DNA from: Mycoplasma anserisalpingitidis | GTDB lineage: Bacteria; Bacillota_I; Bacilli_A; Mycoplasmatales; Metamycoplasmataceae | Direction: 5' to 3' | NCBI RefSeq assembly: GCF_007858495.1 | Contig: NZ_CP041663.1 | Span: 186,001-250,000 of the forward strand | DNA: 64,000 nucleotides | In this document: one piece after another, positions 1-10,615 of the stretch | How positions within the stretch are numbered: position 1 is the first letter of the stretch | Layout of the letters: every line of letters begins with the position of its first letter | The notes under the pieces: generated by a model | Database searches by the model: none | What the model was told of the DNA's origin: nothing | What the model saw: the letters and a program-made list of their open reading frames with translations, nothing else | Position numbers and translations under genes: made by a program

Positions 1-1301
1 TTTTCATCACGATAATAATTAAACAATTCACTATATTTGGCAAATTGAAAATCTTTGAATAATTTTTCCTCTGACTTAATTAAAGCTAAATTTTTAACTT
101 CTTCAAATGAATAATTAGAATAATTTTGCTTTATTTCTAAAAAACTTTGGTAATTTAATGAAAGATTTTGAAATATATTATCACTAATATAATCTGTAAA
201 GTTATCATTATTTTCCTTTGCGTTTGTTGAACTAAACATAATTCCGTCAACAAGGAAAATATTTTGACTAGGTCTAATAAATCTTATTGTTTGTCCATCT
301 ATAGTTAGTTCTGAATTATCACTAGAATAGTATGAATCAACAGCATCACCATTATACATAATTGTAGCATTGGTTGGATCGTGTGGATCGACAAGTCGAT
401 TAACAATCTCTAAACCTTCACCTTTGAATGTAATGTGGTTAGTATCATTAAAATCATACCCAGTTCCATCTTTAATTAATGACTTAAAATTATCTATTAG
501 CCTAGTGTAAGTTTCTTCAGTAACTTCACCAGTGAAATTTTCACTGGTTCTTAAACCATCCGAACCTAAAATTACATCATAAGTTGATCCATATAACATA
601 TTATCTCTGAACGCGTCAGTGATCATGTATTTGTTATAACCGACAGTTCTAAGAGCTTTTAAAATATCTATAATATCGAATTTTGTATTAGATGATTCGA
701 ATCCTAATACTTTATTAAAATCAATCTCATTTAATAATTTACCATCTTGGTCAACTTTTCTGTATTTATCATCGATATTTAATTTATTGATGTTGTAAGT
801 TATGACCATATCTTGGATGATATATGGAAAGAAATATTCTCAAAGATGAGCGTTAATTTCATTTCCATTTTCATCATATTGTAAGTATTTGTCATAACTT
901 TTAAGATGCAGGAAGACGTTGTCACGTAAAATTACTTTAACAGCTTCTTCATAATCTTCTTCTTTTAATTCAGGCATTTTAAGCAATTTAGAATAATTTA
1001 TTTTACTTAATTTACCTTGCCTTATAAGTTTAGTTGCTAAAAATTCTGTACCAATACCAAGTGCAGCATGGTTATTTAACATTGCGGTTTGAAATTCATT
1101 TATTTCATTAAATTGTTTGTATAAGAAATTTTTACTTAGTTCTTTTTCATTATTTTTCGATATTGCGGCTTTATAGTTATAAAAACTAGGTTTAAATTTG
1201 TGTGTTACTTTATAAATGACGCTAGCACCAAAAGCTCCAACAGCTGCAGCGATCCCTAGTGAATATAAGATTATTTTTGCTTTACGCTTTAAAGTTTTCA
1301 T
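1..1301 (-). CDS. Second PotD-like polyamine-binding membrane protein (partial, C-terminus off left edge)
   Basis: This is a paralogue of the complete PotD-like protein just upstream. Both carry the segments KPSFYNY, FLYKQFNE, GIGTE and YDENGNEINAHLWEYFFPY at matching places. One N-terminal hydrophobic segment (about residues 9-31) with no lipobox cysteine suggests a membrane-anchored extracellular binding protein. The ATG at 1301 is chosen because AAAGGTGA sits 2-3 nt before it; a GTG at 1307 would lie inside that ribosome site. TGA is read as Trp at several sites, for example 840-842. The C-terminus lies beyond position 1. As the fifth gene of the pot operon it probably uses the same ABC permease, but a 140-nt gap with its own -10 box suggests partly independent expression. 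The polyamine substrate is inferred from context, not from binding residues. Confidence 0.75.
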
Positions 1302-1373
1302 TATCACCTTTGTTAATTTTTGGTTTTTATTTTTATAATCTTTTTTGTTCTTTTTAAGTTAAATATTTAGCAA

Positions 1374-1379
1374 ATTATA
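1374..1379 (-). promoter_or_regulatory. Candidate -10 box before the second potD-like gene
   Basis: TATAAT on the minus strand, 73 nt upstream of the ATG at 1301, in the gap after the first potD-like gene. It is preceded by AT-rich DNA with no clear -35 box. It would allow the second copy to be expressed apart from potABCD. Confidence 0.4.
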
Positions 1380-1442
1380 CATAAAATAATTTTTATTTTT
1401 CAAAAAAATAAAATTCTAAAATTACTATAAAATAGAGATATT

Positions 1443-3377
1443 TTATGATTTTGTTTGTTTATAATATTCAAAAGTAATTTTACTATTTAGATAATCTTCA
1501 ATTGGTGAAATTCCTTGATATTCGATTTCTTCATTTTCATCAATTCAAAGAATTTTTCTAACTGTTTCATCATGTGTTAAATCACCATTATAGAAGTAAT
1601 TTTTATAGATTATATTCATATCTAAATTTACTCCAGTGGTATAGTTAACATAGTCAAAATTATCTAAATTTAAATATTTTGTAGTTATTAAATCATTAAT
1701 GAATTCATTATATTCATCTGAATTAACTTCACTTTCAGTTATGGTGATAAATCCTAAATAACTTGCAGCTTTATCAATTCAATTCATTTTAAATTCATTG
1801 GTGTATTGTTCGATGATATTTTTTTCAGGATCAAATTTTAATTCATCACTAAATTTATTTAATATTGCAAACATTAAAGTTTTTTCTCACGTTTTATCAT
1901 CATTTTGAGTAGAATTTAATACTAATTGATCAATTTTATCTTCGAAGTAGTTTTTAATTACTTCAACATAAAAATCATCTAAGATATTATCTTGATTTTT
2001 AGAAGCAATTTCAAAATGTTTAGAATTAAATAAATCTACAATTTGTTCTGAGACTTGATTATAGTTATTCTCAAAGTATGAATCTTGTTTGATTAGCTCT
2101 GCTACTTTAGCTGTTTGTCAATCCTTAAAAACCTTTTCTTCGGCTTTGATCATTGCAAGTTTTCTTAGTTGATCAAATGAAAGATTAGGTAATTCTTTTT
2201 TAAGTTTTTGATATTCAATGTAAGCAAGGCTAACGTTTTGATATACATTATCAGTAAGATAATTCATATATAACTTATTATTTTCATCAGAATTTGATGC
2301 GCTAAACATTATACCATCTACTAAATATACATTTTTATTAGGTCTAACAAAACGAATTGTTTCACCATCAACAGTTGAGGCTGCATTATCGCTAGAATAA
2401 TATGCATCAATACCATCACCATTATACATAATAGAAACATTAGTTGAGTCACTAGGATTAACTATTGTATTAACAATTTCTAATCCATCTCCTTTAAATG
2501 TAATATGTGAAGTGTCATTAATATTAAAACCTGAACCATCTTTTATTAAGTCTTTGAAATTTTTAATTAGACGATCATATGTTTGTTCAGTCACTTCACC
2601 AGTAAAATTTTCATCCGTTCTAGTATAAGGCTCGTCAAGTAAGATATCATAAGCCGAACCATAAAGCATATTATCTCTTATTGCATCAGTTATAATGTAT
2701 TTATCATAACCAACCATACCAAGAGTTTTCATGATATCAACCATGCTAAATGCATCTTTATTTTTAGAATTTAATAATTTTGAAAAATCAATTTCATTTA
2801 ATAATTCACCATTTTCATTAACTTTTTTGTATTCATCGTTAATTTTAACTTTTTGAACGTTATAAGCAATAATAGCATCTTGGATAAAGTATGGAAAGAA
2901 ATATTCTCAAAGGTGAGCGTTGATTTCATTTCCATTTTCATCGTATTTTAAGTATTTATCATAACTTTTTAAGTGGTTGAATACAGATGGTTTTAAAATT
3001 ACTTTTATAGCTTCTTCATAATCTTCTTGTTTTAAATTTGGAAGGTTTAGAAATTTTGAATAGTCAATTTTAGCTAACTTACCTTTAATAATTAATCTTG
3101 TAGCTAAATATTCAGTTCCAATTCCAGTTGCTGCTCTATTATTTAGAATAGCATTTTGAAATTCACTTAGTTCATTGAATTGTTTATATAAAAAATGTTG
3201 TCCGATCTTTTCTTCATTACTTTTTGAAATAGAAGCACGATAGTTGTAAAAACTAGGTTTAAATTTTTCTGAAATTTTATAGGTTACTACGCTTGATAAA
3301 ATTCCGATTGAAAGAAGTGAACCTGTAATTAAAGCTGTATTTCTATATACTGTTTTTTTAAAGTAATTTTTAGACAT
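1443..3377 (-). CDS. potD: PotD-like spermidine/putrescine ABC transporter substrate-binding protein
   Basis: A 644-residue protein that would capture polyamines outside the membrane for PotABC. It has a short basic N-terminus and one hydrophobic segment (about residues 10-30) without a lipobox, so it is likely a membrane-anchored solute-binding protein. It is much longer than typical bacterial PotD (about 350 aa), as is usual in mycoplasmas. The ATG at 3377 has AGGAGG 8 nt upstream; a GTG at 3386 would overlap that site. The start overlaps the end of potC by 8 nt, so translation is probably coupled. TGA codons are read as Trp and the stop is TAA. Position in the pot operon is the main functional evidence. 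Confidence 0.8.
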
Positions 3378-4269
3378 CCATCTCACCTCCTCGTAAATTT
3401 AGTTCAATAGTATTTTCAAAATTTCCTTTATTCTTATTTTTGTTAAATAATCTTTTAATGACTATTGTTTTTTTATTTCTTTTAATGTGTTTATTTTTGA
3501 TACTAATGTAAATTGCATTTCCAAAAATAACTATAATTAAGGCAATAACACCAAAACAAAGTGCTCAAGCCTCGAATTGTCCTTCATAAAGTTTAAGACC
3601 TAATGTAGGGGTGTTTGATGTTGTTCTAGTAATAATAAAATCATCAAAACTAAATACACAACAAACTACGGCAGTCATTATTATTGAAGGGATCATGTAT
3701 ATAAAATATGTTTTAAATCAAGATCTAATTTTTGAGTATCCTAAATCCATTGATGCTTCAAACAAGTTATTGTTGAATTTTTCACTTCTTGGATACATTA
3801 AAAATATAGCATAAGGTAAAGTCATAACAGCGTGACCAATTACAACTCTTAAAAATCCTTCGTTATCTGAACTAATAACTCCAAAGAATAAAGTAAAAAC
3901 TAATACTAAGCCAATAGCTGTAATATTATCTGGATTAATTAAGGGTATGTTTGATGTTGCGCTAAGAGAACTTCTTAAAACTCTACTTTTTGAACGATAA
4001 ACTGCATAAACCGAAATCAGAGAAATGGTAATTACAATAATTGAAGTAAGAACTGCTAAAATAATTGAATTAATTAAAGCAATATCTCTACCTGAGTTAA
4101 ATATAGTCGCTCAGTTACTTCATGAGAATTTTGATCAAGATGTTAAATAAGTACCTTTATCACTACTTTTATTGAATGTAAAGATTGCGCCAACTACAAG
4201 CGGAATATAAACAAAAGCTAAAATTATAAAAACATAACTACGTTTAATTGTTTCTCAAATCTTACTCAT
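3370..4269 (-). CDS. potC: Spermidine/putrescine ABC transporter permease PotC
   Basis: A 299-residue inner membrane permease with about six hydrophobic helices, an N-terminal helix around residues 13-30, and the cytoplasmic coupling segment near FEASMDLGYSKIRSWF (the EAA loop that docks on PotA). It forms the channel with PotB. The start ATG at 4269 overlaps the end of potB by 8 nt and the gene ends inside potD, so the operon is fully coupled. Several TGA codons are read as Trp. A basic tail (KNKHIKRNKKTIVIKR) follows the last helix. Confidence 0.9.
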
Positions 4270-5122
4270 AAGTAAATCCTCTCTTGAATCTAAAAACAAT
4301 TTTAGGCGCAATAATAATAATTGAGTAAATTCCTATAAAAATAAATGAAACAACAATAACTAATGATGAACCTTTAGCTAAATCGTATTTATTTCCTGGG
4401 TTAATTGTAATATTGATTAAATCCCCAACCATTTGTTTTTGGGTTCCGTCAGGAAGTAATTTAGCTGAAACTAAGAACGTAGTTGCTGTACTTAAAAAGA
4501 TCATGCTGTAACCACTTAAAATAGCCTTAAGAGAGTAAGGAATAATAACTTTAAATACAGTTTTAAATGTGTTGTACCCCATGTCGCTAGATGCTTCAAT
4601 AATATTTCTAGGCATGTCTTTTAACACTGTATAAAGAGGCATTATCATTAATGGTAAATTCAAGTAAAATAAACCAAAAACTAAAAATCACTCTGAATTT
4701 AAACTGTCAACATTGTTTGGGTCAATAATATTTAAGAATAATGTTCTGATTGAATAAATTCTTGCAATAGTGAAAATAGCCATAGGACTTAAAATTAAAC
4801 TAATGGCATAAATTTTAAATATTTTTGACTTACTACTTGAAACAAAATATGCATAAGGAAAACCTACTAACAAACATAGAATTGAAGAGATAATCCCAAT
4901 TCTTAATGAACGAAAAATGATACTTCAAGTTGAGTAAGTTTTTAGTAATTCTCAGTTGTCACTAATTGAACCATTTGGTGTTTTTAAAGGAGCAAAAGCA
5001 CTAACTATAATTAAAATAATTGGAAGAATAATTAATAGCAGAGCAATTAATAAGTATGGACTAAGCAATCAACCACGTTTATTATCAGTGGTGAATAATC
5101 TATCTTTAATTTTTGAAAACAT
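4262..5122 (-). CDS. potB: Spermidine/putrescine ABC transporter permease PotB
   Basis: A 286-residue permease subunit with about six membrane helices and the EAA-type loop IEASSDMGYNTFKTVFKVI, which contacts the PotA ATPase. It begins at an ATG inside the last codons of potA (17-nt overlap in another frame) and overlaps potC by 8 nt. A TGA near the middle (after SLNSE) is read as Trp and would split the gene under the standard code. It pairs with PotC to form the polyamine channel. Confidence 0.9.
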
Positions 5123-6482
5123 TAGATTCGTAATCTCACTTAGGATCTTTAGCCATTAAATGAATTGAGTCGATAGTTCAACTTAAGTAAACTGTATCGC
5201 CAATTTCGAATTTTTTAGCTGTTTCTACAAAAATTTCTTGTCCATCATTAACAACTACTTTAATGTAGTAATAACTTCCTCTATATGTTAAATCTTCAAT
5301 TACCCCTTTAATTCTTTTGGCGCTTTTTACCTCTTTATCAGTAATATCAATATCTTCAGGTCTAATTAGCGCATCAACTTTTGAATTAATTGGAAATTCA
5401 TCTTCGGTGTGAATTGTCTTAAATTCGCTGTTAAGCATTTTTACATTTCCGCCTTTTACAAATTTAGCGTCAAAGATGTTCGAGTCACCAATAAAACGAG
5501 CAACTCAAATGTTTTTTGGATAGTCATAAATTTGTTTGGGAGTGTCATATTGTTCAATTTTTCCGGCGCGTACTATAGCAATTCTATCTGATAGAGCAAG
5601 TGCTTCATTTTGATCATGTGTAACGAAAATAAATGTTAAACCAAGTTCTTGTTGAATGCTTCTGAGTAAAACTTGCATTTTTTGCCTAATTTTAGCATCA
5701 AGTGCACTAAGTGGTTCATCAAGAAGTAAAATTTCTGGTTCAATAACTAAACTACGAGCAAGTGCAACACGTTGTTTCATACCACCGGAGAGTTGAGTGA
5801 TTGCTCTGTTTTCATTTCCTTTTAGACCAACTAATTCAATCATTTCAGAAATTTTTTGGTCCATTTCTTCACGTGTCATTTTTCTTTTGAAATAACGGTT
5901 TTCAAATGCTTGAGTTTTTTGGATGACGTAATTTTCTCAATATGAGTATTTAAAGTCAGAATCATCTAATCAATTTTGACGTTTTCTGTATTGTAATGTT
6001 TTTGGTTTAAGAGTTTCTAATTCTTTTTCATACTGTTCTTGAATTTTGTCAAGTTTTTTCATTTCAAGATCAGCTTTTTTAGTTCATATTTCAATTTTTT
6101 TCTTTAATAAATTAATGTGTTTTTCATTTACAGTTTTTTTAGGTACTCTTTTTAGTTTAAGACCATATCTAATATTTCCTTCAACATTAAGATGTGGGAA
6201 AAGTGCATAGTCTTGAAAAATTGTAGATAAATTTCTTTTATATGGTGGCAAATCCTTGATATCACGATTATTAAATTTAATTTCACCACGAGTAGCTCAT
6301 TCAAAACCGCCAATAAGTCTTAAAATAGTTGTTTTACCTGAACCAGAAGGACCAAGCAAAGTTACAAATTCACCTTTAGTAATTGTCAAATCAACATTAT
6401 CTAAAACTACTTTAGAGCCAAATTCTTTAACAACTTCTTTTAATTCAACAATTGAATTTTTTTTAGCTTCTTTTTTAGCCAT
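5106..6482 (-). CDS. potA: Spermidine/putrescine ABC transporter ATP-binding protein PotA
   Basis: The 458-residue ATPase that powers polyamine import. Walker A GPSGSGKT is at residues 44-51, the signature LSGGMKQ near 231, Walker B ILLLDEP with Asp near 255, the H-loop in FVTHDQNE, and a C-terminal OB-type regulatory domain (LIRPEDI). Between the Q-loop region ([10 protein letters not shown]) and the signature sits an extra lysine/glutamate-rich coiled segment of roughly 90 residues. Insertions here are known in other mycoplasma PotA proteins and make it longer than E. coli PotA (378 aa). The start has AAGGAGG just upstream. First main gene of the potABCD operon. Confidence 0.95.
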
Positions 6483-6503
6483 TTTAACCTCCTTAATAAA
6501 TAA

Positions 6504-6668
6504 TTAATTAAAAATTCAAAGTTTATTTGGATTAGGGGAGGCTAAATCATATAAATCTTTAAGATATTCCTCAACAAAAAAAGATAATTTTGGGTACTGA
6601 ATATCACTAAAAATTACAAGAATAAATCTTGTAATGTTTTGGTGAATTTTCTTCAGTATTTTAATCAT
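6504..6668 (-). CDS. Possible small leaderless ORF before potA
   Basis: A 54-codon frame (MIKILKKIHQNITRF ... SPNPNKLWIFN) ending 21 nt before potA. It contains one TGA, which falls where a Trp would be reasonable. TATAAT lies exactly 7 nt before its ATG, so the transcript would begin at the start codon with no ribosome site, the arrangement also seen at recO and both rpiR genes here. An in-frame ATG 9 nt further upstream lies inside the -10 box. I do not recognise the peptide. It could be a real small protein, a leader peptide for the pot operon, or chance. Confidence 0.4.
6613..6635. promoter_or_regulatory. Perfect inverted repeat inside the small ORF before potA
   Basis: ATTACAAGA and TCTTGTAAT flank a 5-nt loop (9-bp perfect stem). 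It lies within the pot operon leader about 130 nt before potA. It could be an attenuator, an operator or a weak terminator; a T-rich stretch follows on both sides. Confidence 0.35.
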
Positions 6669-6675
6669 GTAAAAC

Positions 6676-6681
6676 ATTATA
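6676..6681 (-). promoter_or_regulatory. -10 box of the pot operon
   Basis: TATAAT on the minus strand with TGTA before it, 7 nt upstream of the ATG at 6668. It is the only good -10 box between potA and the divergent exporter, so it probably drives the whole pot operon. Confidence 0.55.
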
Positions 6682-6914
6682 CAAAAATTAAAAAAAATTT
6701 ACCAATAATAGTTTAAAAAAATAATTAGCTTTTTTTCACTAAAATAACTATTTTATAGTAATAAAAAACTGAAAATAAATTTTGTTTTTTCTAAAAAAAT
6801 TATCAAAAAAATAAAACTAAAAAATTTACCATATTTTTGCAATAAAAATTAAGCGATTTCACTGCTAAAAAACATTAAATGCTATAATATTTTCATTATA
6901 CTAGAAGGGGATAT
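6682..6914. other. AT-rich intergenic region between divergent pot and exporter operons
   Basis: No coding frame was found here. It holds long A and T runs on both strands. On the plus strand TATAAT at 6883-6888 lies 32 nt before the exporter start and is its likely promoter. AGAAGGGG at 6903-6910 is the ribosome site. Confidence 0.6.
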
Positions 6915-8726
6915 ATGTGAAAAATGTTTAAAATGCTTCCAAAGAAGATTAAGTTTTTCTTCTTCGTTGGAATATTTTTAATTTTGCTTAATGTTATTAT
7001 AAGTTTAATCTTACCTGGATTTATTTCACAATACGTTGTTTTAGCGGTAAGTTCAAGTGATGAACAAAGTGTTTCACTTAAAGTTTTTAATAAATTTATA
7101 GTAGCAACTGGAACTAGAAGTGAAATGTTAACTGAATTAACAATAATTTCAGTAATATTGATTCTTTTAGCATTTTTAACTTCATTTTTAAGTATTGTAA
7201 TTACTACTTGAGGTGGTGAAAGAAGTAGTGAATTTTTTAGAAATAAGATTTTTAATAAGATTCAACATCTTTCTTTACATGATATTAATAAGGTAACTCC
7301 TGAGAGTCTAATTACTAGAATTTCAAACGATGTTGCTATTTACTGAGAATTACTTATCAGCGCAACTAATGCGCTTATTAGAGCACCATTACTCATTGTT
7401 GGTGGAATAATCTTTACTATTATTACTGATCCAAAATTATCTTTATCTATCTTTTTATACTTACCAATTTTAATTATTGTTTTAATTGTAATGATTAAAA
7501 TTAATAACCCACTATTAGTTAAAAATCAAATTACTATTGATAAAATCACTAAGGAAGTTGAAGAAAATATTCTTGGCGCTAGATTGATTAAAACATTTAA
7601 TCTTAAAGAAAAACAAATGGATAAGTTTACTAAACAGAACAATAAATGATTAAAATTTCAAACAAAAATTAACAATGTTTTTGCTATCGGTCATCCAGTT
7701 TTCTTTGCACTAATTAACCTTGTTGCGGTTGCTATTTATGCTTTAACGGCTAATACACTTTTTAATAGCACCAATCCAGATGTGCAAGAATTAGCAAACA
7801 TTAATGTTTTTTTAGAATATATTTTTACTATTTCTTTAGGTATTGTTCTTTTTAGTACATTCTTATTTGTGTTTTTTAGAGCTAGAGTTAGCTGTGAAAG
7901 AATTAATGAAGTTTTAGACTTTAAAAACCAAGATCTTAAGGTTGAAAATGGTCTTTCGATTGAAAGTACTGTTGAAAATCAAAGTGGTCTTTCAGTGCAA
8001 TTCAAGAACTTTAATTACAAATATTTTAATGACTCAGAAGAATATGCCTTATATGACATCAATATTGATCTTAAATCTGGTGAAACTCTTGGAATCATCG
8101 GACCAACTGGTTCAGGAAAAAGTTCATTAGCTAATTTGTTAATTAATAATTATAAATATGATACAAAAATGAATGGACATATTTTAGTTGACAATAAAGA
8201 AGTAAATCGAATTAATACAACAGATTTACATAAAAATATTGGTATAGTATATCAAGATGCACTATTATATTCTGGAACAATTAAAAGTAATTTACTTTTT
8301 GCTAAACTTGATGCTACTGAAGAAGAAATTAATAAAGCTTTATATAACTCTTGTGCAATAGATTTTGTTCAAACTTTTGAAGATCGAAGTGAACATATAG
8401 TTGAACAACGTGCTAAAAATTTAAGTGGTGGTCAAAAACAAAGACTTTCTATTGCTCGTACACTAATAAATGATCCTAAGATTTTGATTTTAGATGATTC
8501 AACAAGTGCTCTTGATAACATCACAACTAAAAAGTTGTTAAATAATATTAAAGAAAATTATAACTGTACAACTATTATAATTAGTCAAAAAATTAGTTCA
8601 ATTAAACATGCTGATCAAATTATCGTACTTGAAAAAGGTAGAATTACTGGTCGTGGAACTCACGAAGAACTTATAAAAAACAATGAATGATATAAAAATA
8701 CTTTTACAAACCAATTAGAACAATAA
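6915..8726 (+). CDS. ABC exporter half-transporter, subunit A (degenerate ATP site)
   Basis: A 603-residue fused membrane/ATPase half-transporter of the multidrug/lipid exporter type. About six helices span residues 10-310. Walker A GPTGSGKS is at about 396-403 and the signature is LSGGQKQR. Walker B reads ILILDDSTS, with Asp in place of the catalytic Glu, and the H-loop reads ISQKISS, with Gln where His is expected, so this subunit's own ATP site looks non-catalytic. That pattern is typical of one half of heterodimeric exporters such as LmrCD or TM287/288. The start is ATG 6915 (Met, TGA-Trp, Lys, Met) after AGAAGGGG; an ATG at 6924 is possible. Its partner follows after 13 nt. Confidence 0.9.
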
Positions 8727-8739
8727 AAGAAAGGAAAAA

Positions 8740-10602
8740 ATGCGTAATAGCGAGTTTATTCTTAATAAGAAAATCAAAAACAAAGAATTTTCAGCTTATA
8801 AAGTTTTTAAACAATTATTAAGTTACGTGCAACAAGAAAGAAAGCGCTTAATTTTAGGTATTTTTTGTTCATTGTTCAATGCGGTTTTCTATGTTTTAGG
8901 AAGTATATATATCGGTTATGTTTTCAGAAATTATTTTGAAGTAATCTTTACTAGCAATGAACCAAAATTGGCAATCGCTAATTTTGATGTATTCCACTTT
9001 TGTATAGACTTAATTATCCTTGGGGGAGCTTTTATTCTTTATGGTATTTTTAGATACATAGAAAGTGTTATATATATAAGAATTTCATACAATCAAGCCG
9101 CCAGAATGCGTCAAGAAGTGATGGAAAAATTAATTAAAATGCCTATTTCATACTACGATAAGCAAAAAGCTGGTGATTTAATTTCCACTATGATTAATGA
9201 TGTCAACAATGTATCAAACACTTTAATGAACACATTAAATCAATTCTTTTCTAGCTTTTTTAATGTAGTAATTTCAATTTGTATAATGTTTATGATTTCT
9301 TCAGTTTTAACATTAATTGCTGTACCAATGTCACTTATTTTATTTGGTTTATCACTTTTAGTAATAAAACGCGCTCAACCATATTTTGTCAAAGTTCAAG
9401 ATTGTTTTGGAAAGTTGAATGCTTTTGTTGAGGAAAATATAGCTAATATTAAGGTTACAAATTCATTTGACAGAGAAAAATTAGTTTTTGATCAATTTAA
9501 ATTAATTACCCAAGAAATTAAACGCACAGCATATAAAGGAGATCTAACTGCTCGTTCAGTTGACCCTTGATTTGGTTTTACATCATACTTTGTTAATCTA
9601 GCTGTTTCAGCAATAGCTGTTGCATTCTATTTTGCTAAAATAAAAGTTTATGGAATGAGTTATTTTGGAGCAAATTCTGATGGAACTGCTAGCGGTGGGT
9701 TGATCATTACCTTTGTTGCATTAAACTGAAACTTCATGGGTCCATTTAACACATTATTAAACATTAACTTTTCACTTCAGGTAGGTATTGCTTCATCAAA
9801 CAGAATTTTTAAATTGTTAAACCTCAATCCAAATAAAGATCATGTTGAAAATATCTTACTTGAAAAAATAAATGGAGAAATCGAGTTTAAAAATGTATTT
9901 TTTAGATATAGTAAAAAATCTAAAAAGTATCAACTTAATGATGCTAGTTTTATTGTTAAACCAGGTCAAACTGTTGCTATAGTTGGTCCTACTGGAGCCG
10001 GAAAAACTACAATAGTTAATTTACTAAGTAAATTTTATGATTATGAATCTGGTTCAATCACAATTGACTCACATGAATTAAGACACATAGACACTGAAAA
10101 CTTAAGAAACTTAGTTTCAGTAGTACTACAAGACTCATTTTTATTTAATGACACAATTAAATGAAATCTGACAATGGGAAATCCAAAAATCACTGATAAA
10201 GAAATAATTGAAGCAGCTAAACTTACTGGTGCTGAACACTTTATCAATCAATTTCCAGACAAATATGAAACAAAAATTGAAAATAATGGAACCAATCTAA
10301 GTCAAGGTCAAAGGCAATTATTGAATATTACTAGAGCAATTTTGGCTAATAGAAATATGTTAATTTTAGATGAAGCAACTTCAAATGTTGACTCACAAAC
10401 TGAAAAAGTAATCCAGAACTCATTATTGAAATTAATGGAAAATAAAACAAGTTTCATTATCGCACACAGACTTTCCACAATAAAAAACGCTGATATGATT
10501 TTAGTTGTTGACAATGGATATATCATCGAAAGAGGAACTCACAAAGAGTTATTAAAGCAAAAAGGTTTTTACTATAATTTATATAGTTCAAGCTTTAAAT
10601 AA
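8740..10602 (+). CDS. ABC exporter half-transporter, subunit B (canonical ATP site)
   Basis: A 620-residue half-transporter with an N-terminal six-helix domain and a C-terminal ATPase: Walker [10 protein letters not shown], signature LSQGQRQLL, Walker [10 protein letters not shown] with the catalytic Glu, and the normal H-loop IAHRLST. Together with the preceding subunit it should form a heterodimer with one working and one degenerate ATP site. The substrate cannot be told from sequence; drugs, lipids or peptides are all possible. A lipoprotein gene follows 13 nt downstream, so all three are probably co-transcribed. TGA is read as Trp at several places. Confidence 0.9.
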
Positions 10603-10615
10603 TTAAGGAGAAAAC

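Noticed and set aside
3611-5591. Plus-strand frames within the pot operon
   Set aside because: They are shadows of potB, potC and potA, with no ribosome sites and no recognisable product.
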